NCBI GenBank assembly: GCA_934777435.1
Contig: CAKVNK010000001.1
Span: forward strand, 496,001 to 560,000
DNA: 64,000 nt
Source: an uncultured Clostridia bacterium
Lineage (GTDB): Bacteria; Bacillota; Clostridia; Christensenellales; UBA1242
Direction of reading: 5' to 3'
Under the pieces are notes generated by a model. The model was not told the origin of the DNA. It saw nothing but the letters and a program-made list of their open reading frames with translations, and did no database searches. Both the position numbers and the translations under genes were made by a program. Of this stretch, positions 55,101 to 63,624 are shown in pieces. Position 1 is the first letter of the stretch. Each line of letters starts with the position of its first letter.

Positions 55101-58100
55101 AATTGTAGTTAAGTTGATATTCAACATTTTGACTGCTTGTGATTTTTGCGACCATAAATTGTGAACGGTTTGAACTTAAACCAGGAAGTTTATTGTAAAC
55201 CCAATCATATGGTGAAATGCCTTCTTCAAAATTTGCTTCGGCTGTGAGAATCACTTGTGTGCCATAAGGTATATTGAAGAATCTTCTTGCATCACTTTCG
55301 TCAACATAATAGATTTTTTCGCCGTCTGCTGTGCCTGTGATATTTGGGAACTGAACACGTTGGTCGAAAATGCCTTTGCTGTTAACCAAACCATATTTCA
55401 CGTTGATTTCATATGAGTGAAGTTGATATATAAACAACATATTTAATGTAACAACATTTGATTGTGTGGTTGAATAGTTGATTATCAATTCGTTCAATTC
55501 TTCAACAGTGAAATTATAGGAGTAAATTGAATATGCATAACTATTATCGCACTCTGCTTGGTGATCATCATTGTTTTGATAGCGGTGCATACCAAGCAAG
55601 TTTTTGAAGTATACTTGGGCAACATAATACCCTTCTGGTGTTTCAAACTTTATGTGCAAATTTGAAACTGCAATTGTTAAACTTTCAATCAATGTTGGTG
55701 TTTCTTCCACTGAATTTGCATAATACAAATTAAGTTGATAATGTATTGCATTTGTAACAATTTCAATAGTATGCAATTCGGTTGTGCTTAAAGTTGTAAA
55801 ACTAAACACATATTCTGTTGATTTAGTCAAATTGCCATTAAATTTATAACCCTTTAATTCATAACCAAACCTAAAATTGTTGCTAAGGTAAAGTTTGTAT
55901 TGTTTTGAAGGGTTCAATTCTTGATTTGCCATTAAAGTTATGGCATCAAAATTGATTGTATTATTTTCAGAGTCTACCAAATAAGTTGTGCCTTGTGCCA
56001 AACTATCCGCAAGGTCAAGTGCACTTGAATCATCAATAGAAAGTGCCAAACGCAAGCCAGGCATTGAGTAAACAACAAACACTTCTGTATTATTTTCAAG
56101 CACTGTGTAAACCATAGCCTTTGAATTTGGTATATCGGTTGATGTTAATGGGAACACGGTTGAATTTCTTATAAAATTTGTAAACAGAAAATAAGGTGCA
56201 TTGCCGTCATTATTCACACTTTTTGCTGTTGAAATAAGTTTTATTCTATCGTAAAGTTTAACGTTTGTTAAAATGATTTGTGCCTTATCTGTGCCAGATT
56301 CACCATAAATGATTGAATCTGTTGTGTTTGATTTGTTGTAAGTTACGCCATTATATTCAACACTAATGTCAGCCATTAAAGCGTTTTGACCAGTGCTGTC
56401 TGGTGCACCATTTAAAGTGTATGTAAAGGTGTAAATTGCAAACTCTTCAAAGTCAAACATATCAATATAGACTGTGTTTGCATTATCGTAGGTTGCCAAA
56501 AATTCTTGGGTTAATTCAATTTCAAAACTGTTGCCGTCAAAAGTTCTTGTGCTTGCGTCATAACCAAAGCCTAACAAGATAAAACCACGATTTACGTTTG
56601 CTGTTACTGTGATTACATCACCAAGTTTGATAGTTCTATCAAATGTTGCTTGTGCGGTTGCCCCAGACAAACCTTGCAAACTGCTTGAAATTGTGTTATC
56701 CGCACGCAACACACTCATATTTATAGCACTGATTGGATAAACAGTGTTTAAACCATCGTTAAGATTAATATTATTGATGTTGTTAAATCTTAAACTATAT
56801 TCGGTTTCAACAAACAACATGTAAATTGTTTTGTTTGCTGGACGCAACTCGTCAATGCTGATTGTTGTGGTTGAGCCAACTATAATGCCGTCATTTATAA
56901 CCAAATTTGTTGTGTTTTCTTCATTAACAAAGCCAACAAATGTGTAACCAACGTTAATTATGCTTGCTGTTTTGCTGATTGTTCCACTTGATTTGCCACG
57001 CTCTAAATATAAATCATTTTCAACGTTGAACGCACCAGTCAATGGTTTAATCAAATTTTTTGCTTGGTCTAACACTGCAAATTTAAAATCAACTTTATAA
57101 AGAATTGGTAAATAGTTTACAGTGATTTCAAAATTTTGATTAATTTCGCCACCAACTTTTAAGTTGTTACCATTAACTGTTGCTGAATCAAGACTAGTTG
57201 ATAAACTATCAAATTGATAATAGTTATATCCCAAATGTTGTATAATTTTGTTTGCTGTAAGTTTAAAACCTTCAATCCCTGTTTGAACAGGGTTTTTAAC
57301 AAAATAACTGTAATTATTGATTTTTGAAAAATAATTGTTGGTTGGAATACTCAACGCATCAAGAATATAACTATCACTATCCCCTGCTTCAACACCTGAA
57401 ATTTGTGGAACTATTGTTGCAATGTAAAGATTGTGATAAGTTGGTGTTAACAATAAATTAAGGTTTTGATTGTTTGGTGAAGCAAAATTAAAATTGATTT
57501 GTTTTGTACGCAACAATGCGTCTTTATTCACTGTGTATGCACTGTCACCTTGATTTTTTAAATCTTCTTCAATTGTTGCACCTGACAAATCAGTGTAAGT
57601 TAATGTCACCGTTTGTAAATCTATGTTTATTCCAGTTGTTAAATCGTCTTGAGTGTTAACTGCAACTGACAATGCAATTTCTTCACCCAAACGGAAACGA
57701 CCAACATTTACATCAACTTTTTGAGTTGTTTTGCCGTCATCAACTTTTGGTGAGCGAGCATTCTTTGTGTAAAATTCTGTTCCGTCTGCTGAATAGACAT
57801 CACCAAAATAATAATATTTCCCTTCCTTTAAAAGGATTGCATCACTAAATTTGGTTGCATCTGCCAAACTTGTGCGTTCTTTATATAAAAATTCGGTTGT
57901 GCCTGAAACTGTAATTCTGTTGTAACTTGTCAAATCAGTTAAAGGCATAAAATTGGTTATTTCAACATTAGTGTAAATATAATCAAAAACTGGGTCAATG
58001 ACAACGTTTTCAACAATTTGAGAAGTGGTGATTGTTGATTTTTCTGCTTTGCCGTCACCGTCTAAATCTTCAAAATTGATTGTATAATTAACATCAAAAT

Positions 58101-58497
58101 TGCCAGACTCTGCTTGATATGTAACTGTAAAACTGTTGGTTCTGAAAACTGCCTGATTGTCAGCAACAACTGATTCCTCAATTATACGGGCAACTGGTGT
58201 ACTTGAACCAACTTCACTGAACATAACACGCCAACCAACGACATAAAAGCCATCATGTGCTTGTGCTGAAATTGGTTCAATGTTTGTTTCGCCAAGCAGA
58301 TACTCGTTGTAGCCAGATGCTATGCCTGCTTCAATGTTTGATTCATAAGGTGCGTTATCATCAATTAAAAAATATGCTTGCTTGCTGTTTTCCACAGACG
58401 CAGCGGACACTGCAACCATATTTTTAGGCAAGCAAACACATAGCGACAACACTGCCACCACTAAACTAAATAAAAACCCAAATGCTTTCTTTTTCAT
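52144..58497 (-). CDS. Giant cell-surface protein (2117 residues)
   Basis: A signal peptide (about 1-37, ending AVSAAS), about 2030 residues of beta-rich extracellular sequence, a membrane helix (about 2078-2102) and a basic cytoplasmic tail RKRKKERYSLNEKI. There is no LPxTG motif, so it is anchored by the helix. Several repeats occur (FYVVGWRVMF and YTFVGFVNEEN-type InlB-B-like modules), and near 1830-1900 KITLDG-like and VYDKVFDGTDKAEY segments identify MBG/YDG-type domains. It is probably an adhesin or surface scaffold. Its ATG overlaps the trxB stop codon (TAATG), with a GGAGAG site inside trxB. Confidence 0.8.
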   Translation of the reverse strand: MKKKAFGFLFSLVVAVLSLCVCLPKNMVAVSAASVENSKQAYFLIDDNAPYESNIEAGIASGYNEYLLGETNIEPISAQAHDGFYVVGWRVMFSEVGSSTPVARIIEESVVADNQAVFRTNSFTVTYQAESGNFDVNYTINFEDLDGDGKAEKSTITTSQIVENVVIDPVFDYIYTNVEITNFMPLTDLTSYNRITVSGTTEFLYKERTSLADATKFSDAILLKEGKYYYFGDVYSADGTEFYTKNARSPKVDDGKTTQKVDVNVGRFRLGEEIALSVAVNTQDDLTTGINIDLQTVTLTYTDLSGATIEEDLKNQGDSAYTVNKDALLRTKQINFNFASPNNQNLNLLLTPTYHNLYIATIVPQISGVEAGDSDSYILDALSIPTNNYFSKINNYSYFVKNPVQTGIEGFKLTANKIIQHLGYNYYQFDSLSTSLDSATVNGNNLKVGGEINQNFEITVNYLPILYKVDFKFAVLDQAKNLIKPLTGAFNVENDLYLERGKSSGTISKTASIINVGYTFVGFVNEENTTNLVINDGIIVGSTTTISIDELRPANKTIYMLFVETEYSLRFNNINNINLNDGLNTVYPISAINMSVLRADNTISSSLQGLSGATAQATFDRTIKLGDVITVTANVNRGFILLGFGYDASTRTFDGNSFEIELTQEFLATYDNANTVYIDMFDFEEFAIYTFTYTLNGAPDSTGQNALMADISVEYNGVTYNKSNTTDSIIYGESGTDKAQIILTNVKLYDRIKLISTAKSVNNDGNAPYFLFTNFIRNSTVFPLTSTDIPNSKAMVYTVLENNTEVFVVYSMPGLRLALSIDDSSALDLADSLAQGTTYLVDSENNTINFDAITLMANQELNPSKQYKLYLSNNFRFGYELKGYKFNGNLTKSTEYVFSFTTLSTTELHTIEIVTNAIHYQLNLYYANSVEETPTLIESLTIAVSNLHIKFETPEGYYVAQVYFKNLLGMHRYQNNDDHQAECDNSYAYSIYSYNFTVEELNELIINYSTTQSNVVTLNMLFIYQLHSYEINVKYGLVNSKGIFDQRVQFPNITGTADGEKIYYVDESDARRFFNIPYGTQVILTAEANFEEGISPYDWVYNKLPGLSSNRSQFMVAKITSSQNVEYQLNYNSYTIKIEKVGNSQQPTVTILAPLSDETFDKISKFDRLSIQMNADRNNGWRFANMYYYKTVYAPYVYDAETFDSTTLYLLVNGEYVLNTEEYNEANTYYEKQRVQVDFSAFKPYIYNATTWADDCKALFIMQGSEYKRNVSTEYDETQEYYTYSNTTYYDNEFNISNYLPEVDANGVYSITFYCVYDYIDISFELATNLVGSGSLERGDLSISKDDYANISFSKISKSNIETVLEATPSVTISDNVVKISIQLKTVLIDGNEVSLASGIALRQVFICDAVLGQLTPIDKGNGLYVVEFSIASMLEHNCISQNDNFVLHLTYQVTNKQMILTTNLKAEDFYMSKTGETIFSMGVDENRYGFGSNSSSSNGSTKLSLTGNDSIQFLSKVYMSYMFVSPYAANYNQYFSITGLNIYNLNTVTDDFGYTTYTQGDLIKAFTTDELSRYGITNLSLSGQGFDYRFLTNLYVELVVEPIITINAENNRFTFAFSCDAQGNGIEQKLTVGQNSTFNIEMAPMLDQYDVVSYHKNIIQNGVTIGYSTENTSPIDAGTYLVKIGFAGLGDWAWLSNLSYAKDVFLTIVPKEIELKVNTETFSRKQVYEKVYEGKNKYMFANATDLLNYVYITDGNRTYPYTEANDNLRLNLAIIEAKISYTNNDTQVYSGIATINGKLHNIHLTGLEILNTNFKLKADNLLFENAMKINPKEITLDGVKVYDKVFDGTDKAEYQLDAQIQWLGVLAGDAVDEPNSEDLSLKFAKDANGQVKIGYNINIVIDASRVLKGEDADNYTIKVNGTTANIYPYSISTNIEGFGKIEVRNDKGLIDIINGTKHELANLIPIGAELKIEVVRVDTPEYVAMYPNISRYLNRNHNFVVGYKISFETNNITTGLNNNLTLVLPTVARLTNALMLTNNGSVQLDYTAEEDSLIVDLSQTNYAPYAFALVQQRVLLKPWQLILIISLAVLLLAVIIIVFIIVRKRKKERYSLNEKI

Positions 58498-59390
58498 TAC
58501 TCTCCAACACAACTATTGCCGGCCATTGCCCCGTCTGCCGCCGCTGTGATTATCTGTTTAAATTTTTTGCTTATTATATCCCCACAAGCATACAAATATT
58601 TTACACTTGTTTGCTTGTTTTCGTCAACTAAAACATAGCCAAATTTATCCTTTTTGATATTAATATCAACAAACGATAAATCTGGTTCATAACCAACCGC
58701 CACAAATAAACCAGCAATTTCAAGTTTTTTGGTTGTTTTGTTTTGATTTATCACCACTGTTTGCAACTGATTTTCACCTTGCAATTCTTTAACTGTTGTG
58801 TTTGTGATAATCTCCACATTTTTAAGTGATTTCACTTTTTCAAAATCTAATTTGTTTGCGGTAAAAACTTCTCTGCGGTGAATTAAATACACTTTTTTTG
58901 CAAGGCGTGAAAGATAAAGACAATCGCCAATAGCAGTGTTACCACCACCAATAACTGCAACTGTTTTATTTTTGAAAAATGCACCATCACAACTGGCACA
59001 ATAACTTACACCACGTCCAATATAATTTTGTTCAGATTCAATGCCTAAATTTCTAACCTTTGCACCACACGCCAAAATAACTTTTTTTGCAGTGTAATTA
59101 TTATGCTTTGTTTTAATTAAAAACCCAGTTTTGGTTTGGCTTAACTTTTGCACAGTTTCATATTCAATTTGCACACCGCAATTTGTTGCATCTTCTGCCA
59201 TTTTTTGTCCTAAATCAAAACCAGAAATTTTGCCCATACCAGGATAGTTGGATATTTCAACAGCGATAGACGCTTGCCCACCAACACCCAACTTTTCAAT
59301 ACACAAAGTTTTAAGCCCGGCACGTGCAGTAAAAATACCAGCAGAAAGCCCTGCCGGACCAGCACCTATAATAATCACATCGTATTTCAT
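58497..59390 (-). CDS. trxB: Thioredoxin reductase
   Basis: A 297-residue FAD/NADPH enzyme. FAD motif GAGPAGLSAGIF (8-19), redox pair in YCASCDGAFFKNK near 130-134, NADPH motif GGGNTAIGD near 148, and the terminal ACGDIISKKFKQIITAAADG. It passes electrons to thioredoxin-like proteins in the cytoplasm. Its stop is shared with the start of the giant surface protein, an unusual coupling. Confidence 0.95.
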   Translation of the reverse strand: MKYDVIIIGAGPAGLSAGIFTARAGLKTLCIEKLGVGGQASIAVEISNYPGMGKISGFDLGQKMAEDATNCGVQIEYETVQKLSQTKTGFLIKTKHNNYTAKKVILACGAKVRNLGIESEQNYIGRGVSYCASCDGAFFKNKTVAVIGGGNTAIGDCLYLSRLAKKVYLIHRREVFTANKLDFEKVKSLKNVEIITNTTVKELQGENQLQTVVINQNKTTKKLEIAGLFVAVGYEPDLSFVDINIKKDKFGYVLVDENKQTSVKYLYACGDIISKKFKQIITAAADGAMAGNSCVGE

Positions 59391-60040
59391 ACTTTTATTG
59401 TACCCAAATAATCAAAAATTTCCAAATAATTTTAAATATTTTTATATTTAAAGCAATCAAAAGTTATAAGCAAAATCTAAAAGTTAAACAATCAGTAAAA
59501 ATTTAAAAACACAAGTTTTATCTTCTACAACCAACTCACCTACTCACCAAAACCTTTAACAAAAATCTTTGATTGATAAAACCAAAAAGCCAAGCAAAAG
59601 CAAAAAATTTTCTGTTGTTATTCATTACAAAAAATGAAAAAATTTAAACAAAAATCAACACTAAAACAATCGCAAAATTAATTGTAAAATTAATCACAAA
59701 ATTGTTAAAAAATCATAAAAAAATATAACAATAAACTTATGAAAATCACGCTAAAAGTACCATAAAACCACACCTGTTATTGCCAGTTTTTAGCATAAAA
59801 CACTTTTGCTTTTATATAAATTTAGTGCCACAAAAATGGTAAATTACAATAGATAAACACAACATATTGTACTGTAAGTTATTGCTTCGCCAAATGCCAA
59901 TTAATTGCATAAAATATTGACATTTTTGTTGAATTATGTTAGAATAAAATAAGCAATTTGAATTGGTGTTTAACAAGTTGCTTTCAAGCCAAGAAAAGGC
60001 AAAAAAATTTAGATTTGCATATATATTAAAGGAGAAAATT
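59391..60040. other. Intergenic region upstream of the ferredoxin gene
   Basis: About 650 bases with no convincing gene; reading frames antisense to the ferredoxin have no ribosome site or known motif. The left 450 bases are AT-rich and featureless. The ferredoxin promoter is at 59917-59945. Confidence 0.5.
59917..59945 (+). promoter_or_regulatory. Ferredoxin promoter
   Basis: TTGACA (59917-59922) and TAGAAT (59940-59945) are 17 bp apart, about 95 bases before the ATG. Confidence 0.8.
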
Positions 60041-60223
60041 ATGGTTGACAAATCAAAGTGCATTTCCTGTGGTGCGTGCATTTCAATATGCCCTGTTAAC
60101 GCAATCAAATTTGTTGATGGCAAGGCAGAAATTAACCCAAAGAAATGTATTAAATGTGGCAGTTGTGAACAATTTTGCCCAGTGTCCGCAATAAAAATCA
60201 ATAGAGAAGAAGATAAAAAATAA
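60041..60223 (+). CDS. 2[4Fe-4S] ferredoxin
   Basis: A 60-residue bacterial-type ferredoxin. Two CxxCxxCxxxCP clusters are present, CISCGACISICP and CIKCGSCEQFCP, each binding a [4Fe-4S] centre. It carries electrons at low potential in fermentative metabolism. The ATG at 60041 has an AAAGGAG site and a terminator follows 25 bases after the stop. Confidence 0.95.
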   Translation: MVDKSKCISCGACISICPVNAIKFVDGKAEINPKKCIKCGSCEQFCPVSAIKINREEDKK

Positions 60224-60247
60224 TTTTAATACGCTGAAAAGCAAAAC

Positions 60248-60277
60248 AAAAAAGGCCTAAAATTTAGGTCTTTTTTT
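60248..60277 (+). terminator. Ferredoxin terminator
   Basis: AAAAAGGCCTAAA pairs with TTTAGGTCTTTTT, with one G-U pair and a T-run. Confidence 0.85.
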
Positions 60278-60413
60278 ATGCTTGTTTTTTTAGCCTGTAA
60301 CGCTTTTGGCAATTTAAAACTATACAACAAGAGAGTTAAATTGTTTACAAAATTGAGCAATAAAGGAACTGCTTGTATACTAAAAATCAAAACATTAACA
60401 ATATAAATCTTAA

Positions 60414-62105
60414 TTATTTAGTTAAATTTTGTTTGTATACATTGCATTTATTTTTAAGTTCTTCAGCCACTGCATTGTTTGATTGATTTGCAACACCCAT
60501 AAGCCTTGCAATTTCCGCATACAAAGTTTCACCTGAAAGCAAAGTTGTTTGTGTTTTTGTTGTGTTGTTTGCCGAGTGTTTTTCAACTTTAAGGTTGTGG
60601 TCTGCCATTGCACAAATTTGTGGCAAGTGAGAAACGGCAATTATTTGTTTAACTTGTGCCAATCTTGCCATATATTCCGCAACCACCATTGCAATGTTGC
60701 CACTTAAACCGCTATCAATTTCATCAAACACAACTGTTTGAATATCGTCAACTTCACTAACAACAATTTTATACGCCAACATAACACGGCTCATTTCACC
60801 GCCAGACACAACTTTGTTAAGTTCTTTTGGCTCAAACCCCAAGTTTGAACTGAACATAAAGTCTACCCTATCCGCACCAGTTGAACTATAATCTTCTGGT
60901 ATACGGTCAAATTTAATATCCAAACGTGCATTTGGCATACCAAGTGAGTGCAATTCGTCTTCCATTTTTTTGCACAAAACTTTGGCAGTTTTTTTACGTA
61001 AATCTGAAAGTTTTTCTTGTTCCAACAACAAACTATCCACAATTTTTGCACGTTGAGTTGTTAATTTTTCATATAATTCTGCACTATTTGTTAAATTGAA
61101 AAGTGAATCTTCTGTTTTTTGCAGATATTCTATCATATTTTCATAATTGCCACCGTATTTACGGAACAATGATTTAATATAATCTAACCTGCTATCAATA
61201 TAATCAAAACGCTCTTGGTCAAAGATGTTGTTATCCTTAATTTCTTGCACGGTTTCGTTTATATCTTCCAACTCTAACGCAATGCTCTTTACCCTTTCAG
61301 CAAGGGAAAAATATTTTTCACCAAAGTCGTTTAAAGACGCAAGCAACTTTTCACCTTGATTTAATGAATCGATTGCTGTGTTTGCATAGCCGTTACGATT
61401 GCATACAGACAAAAACTCGCCCAAATTATCGTTGATTTTTTCAAACTGTTGCATTGCTTTCTTTTCTTCTGATAGTTCTTCAAATTCAGTTGGTTGAATT
61501 TTTGCTTGGTTGATTTCATTAATCTGATAAGTGTATAAATCAATCAGGTTTTGTTTTTCTTGTTCATTGCCACCAAGTGCTTTGATTTGTGAAGCTATGC
61601 TATGGATTTGTTCAATGTAAGCATTAATTTTTATCAAATGCTGGTCAGCAGTTTTGCTGAATAAATCAATAATTTTTAACTGATAATCATTATCCAAAAT
61701 TGCCAAATGTTCACTTTGTCCATGCACATCAACCAATTTTAAACATATTTTTTTAACCACTGCCACTGGCACAAGTTCGCCATTAATTTTGCAAATGTTT
61801 TTACCATTGATGTCAAGTTCACGTGACAAAAACATTTCTTGTTCACACTCTATGCCAAGTTCGTCTTTAATATAATTTATATGTGAGGGTTTTAAATCAG
61901 TGAAAATGGCTTCCACTTTCATTTTGGTTTGACCAGTGCGGATAAGTGATTTATCACTACGGCCACCAAAAACAAAACTCAATGCATCAAGTATGATGCT
62001 TTTACCCGCACCAGTTTCACCACTGATAACATTGAGTTTTTTATCAAAATTTAGTGTTACATTGTCTGCCAATGCAACGTTTTGTATATTTAAAGTTTGT
62101 AACAT
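60414..62105 (-). CDS. recN: DNA repair protein RecN
   Basis: A 563-residue SMC-like ATPase for double-strand break repair. Walker A SGETGAGKS near 30-38, two long coiled-coil arms (about 150-350), the ABC signature VVSGGEMSRVMLA near 430, and Walker B VVFDEIDSGLSG near 460. I start at the ATG at 62105; an in-frame TTG at 62111 is possible. There is no clear ribosome site. A copy of its first codons lies 96 bp upstream (separate entry). Confidence 0.95.
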   Translation of the reverse strand: MLQTLNIQNVALADNVTLNFDKKLNVISGETGAGKSIILDALSFVFGGRSDKSLIRTGQTKMKVEAIFTDLKPSHINYIKDELGIECEQEMFLSRELDINGKNICKINGELVPVAVVKKICLKLVDVHGQSEHLAILDNDYQLKIIDLFSKTADQHLIKINAYIEQIHSIASQIKALGGNEQEKQNLIDLYTYQINEINQAKIQPTEFEELSEEKKAMQQFEKINDNLGEFLSVCNRNGYANTAIDSLNQGEKLLASLNDFGEKYFSLAERVKSIALELEDINETVQEIKDNNIFDQERFDYIDSRLDYIKSLFRKYGGNYENMIEYLQKTEDSLFNLTNSAELYEKLTTQRAKIVDSLLLEQEKLSDLRKKTAKVLCKKMEDELHSLGMPNARLDIKFDRIPEDYSSTGADRVDFMFSSNLGFEPKELNKVVSGGEMSRVMLAYKIVVSEVDDIQTVVFDEIDSGLSGNIAMVVAEYMARLAQVKQIIAVSHLPQICAMADHNLKVEKHSANNTTKTQTTLLSGETLYAEIARLMGVANQSNNAVAEELKNKCNVYKQNLTK

Positions 62106-62205
62106 AGGCAATATTTTTTGAATTATATGTTAACTTTAAATTTACAATTTATCACATTACATCAGTTTTGGGATAAATTATATTTTTAAAGTTTGTAACA
62201 TAGGC
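62089..62205 (-). repeat. 21-bp exact direct repeat of the recN start, with mini-frame
   Basis: The 21 bases at 62089-62109, which span the recN start codon, recur exactly at 62185-62205. The upstream copy begins an eight-codon frame (ATG at 62201 to TAA at 62178) that reads MLQTLKI and then stops. It may be a leftover of a tandem duplication or a short upstream frame that affects recN translation. Confidence 0.75.
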
Positions 62206-62231
62206 TAATTTGTTTTGTTGTGATTATTGTG

Positions 62232-63224
62232 TTATTTATTTGAAAGTTTTTCACGCACCAAAGCGTTGATTTCGTCAGCCAATTCAGGGTGTGATGAAAG
62301 GTATGCTTTAACATTTTCTTTACCTTGACCAATCTTATCGCCATTATAACTGAACCAACTGCCAGATTTTTCAATAACATCTGTTTCAATAGCAGCATCA
62401 ATCAAGCAACCAAGGATTGAGATACCTTCGCCATACATAATATCAAATTCAGCAGACTTAAATGGTGGAGCAACTTTGTTTTTAACAACTTTAACACGTG
62501 TGCGTGAACCAACCACATCTTGACCATTTTTGATTGTGTCAACTTTTCTAACGTCCAAACGAACAGAAGAATAAAATTTAAGTGCCTTACCACCTGGGGT
62601 TGTTTCAGGGTTGCCAAACATAACGCCAACTTTTTCACGAAGTTGGTTAATGAAAATAACCAAAGTTTTGCTTTTTGATGTTACGCCTGTAAGTTTGCGG
62701 AGTGCTTGACTCATAAGGCGGGCTTGCAAACCGATAAAACTATCACCCATTTCACCATCGATTTCTGCCTTTGGTGTGAGTGCTGCAACCGAGTCAATAA
62801 CCACAATATCAACACCGCCACTACGAACAAGTTGTTCTGTGATTTCAAGGGCTTGTTCACCTGTGTCTGGTTGAGAAACATACATTGAACCGATATCAAC
62901 GCCAAGTTTTGAAGCATAAATAGGGTCAAGTGCGTGTTCAGCATCAATAAATGCCGCTGTGCCACCCATACGTTGTGCTTCTGCAATCACGTGCAAAGCA
63001 ACAGTGGTTTTACCACTACTTTCTGGACCATATATTTCAATAATTCTGCCCCTTGGCAAACCACCAACACCAAGTGCCATATCAAGTGGCAAACAACCGG
63101 TTGGGATAACTTCAATGCCGTCACCATAATTGGTTTCGTCCATTTTGATAATTGAGCCTTTACCATATTGTTTTTCAATTTGTGCAATGGCTGCTTCTAA
63201 TGATTTTTTCCTATCGTCTGTCAT
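62232..63224 (-). CDS. recA: Recombinase RecA
   Basis: A 330-residue RecA. Walker A GPESSGKT near 65-72, Walker B VVIDSVAAL near 139-147, loop L2 REKVGVMFGNPETTPGGKALKFYSS split over the DNA-binding region, and KVVKNKVAPPFKSAEFDI near 280. It forms filaments on ssDNA and drives repair and SOS induction. The C-terminus is shorter and less acidic than in E. coli. An AAGGAG site precedes it. Confidence 0.98.
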   Translation of the reverse strand: MTDDRKKSLEAAIAQIEKQYGKGSIIKMDETNYGDGIEVIPTGCLPLDMALGVGGLPRGRIIEIYGPESSGKTTVALHVIAEAQRMGGTAAFIDAEHALDPIYASKLGVDIGSMYVSQPDTGEQALEITEQLVRSGGVDIVVIDSVAALTPKAEIDGEMGDSFIGLQARLMSQALRKLTGVTSKSKTLVIFINQLREKVGVMFGNPETTPGGKALKFYSSVRLDVRKVDTIKNGQDVVGSRTRVKVVKNKVAPPFKSAEFDIMYGEGISILGCLIDAAIETDVIEKSGSWFSYNGDKIGQGKENVKAYLSSHPELADEINALVREKLSNK

Positions 63225-63316
63225 AATATCTCCTTAAATTATTGATAATTCAAAATGCACTGTGATTACATTTTGCAATTTTCAAACATTAAATTATAAA
63301 ACGTAAAATTAAATGA

Positions 63317-63544
63317 TTATTTATTATTTTGTTCTTCATGGGTTCTTGCGTTAAGTTTTGTAACAGTGTCACTAATAATACCGATTAATGCACAAACAAA
63401 TCCACCAACCACAATGATAATCCATGTTGGGTGCCAAATGTTTTTAACAACACCTATCAACAAATATACCAACGTGCAAACCAACATAAGTGTGCCACAA
63501 ACAGCATCTAAAATGATTGCAAGTTTTGATTTTTCGGTTTTCAT
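63317..63544 (-). CDS. Small two-helix membrane protein
   Basis: A 75-residue protein with two hydrophobic helices (about 9-30 and 36-57) and a charged tail (RTHEEQNNK). The ATG at 63544 has a GGAGGATTT site; a longer frame to 63610 lacks one. It lies between recA and pgsA. Family unknown. Confidence 0.7.
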   Translation of the reverse strand: MKTEKSKLAIILDAVCGTLMLVCTLVYLLIGVVKNIWHPTWIIIVVGGFVCALIGIISDTVTKLNARTHEEQNNK

Positions 63545-63624
63545 AAATCCTCCAAAATATAAAATAAGTATAATGCTAAAAAAACAATTTGTCAAACATT
63601 TGTTCGACAAATTTGTTGTTTATA

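Noticed and set aside
59812..60201. 129-codon minus-strand frame
   Set aside because: It lies antisense to the ferredoxin gene and its promoter and has no ribosome site or recognisable motif.
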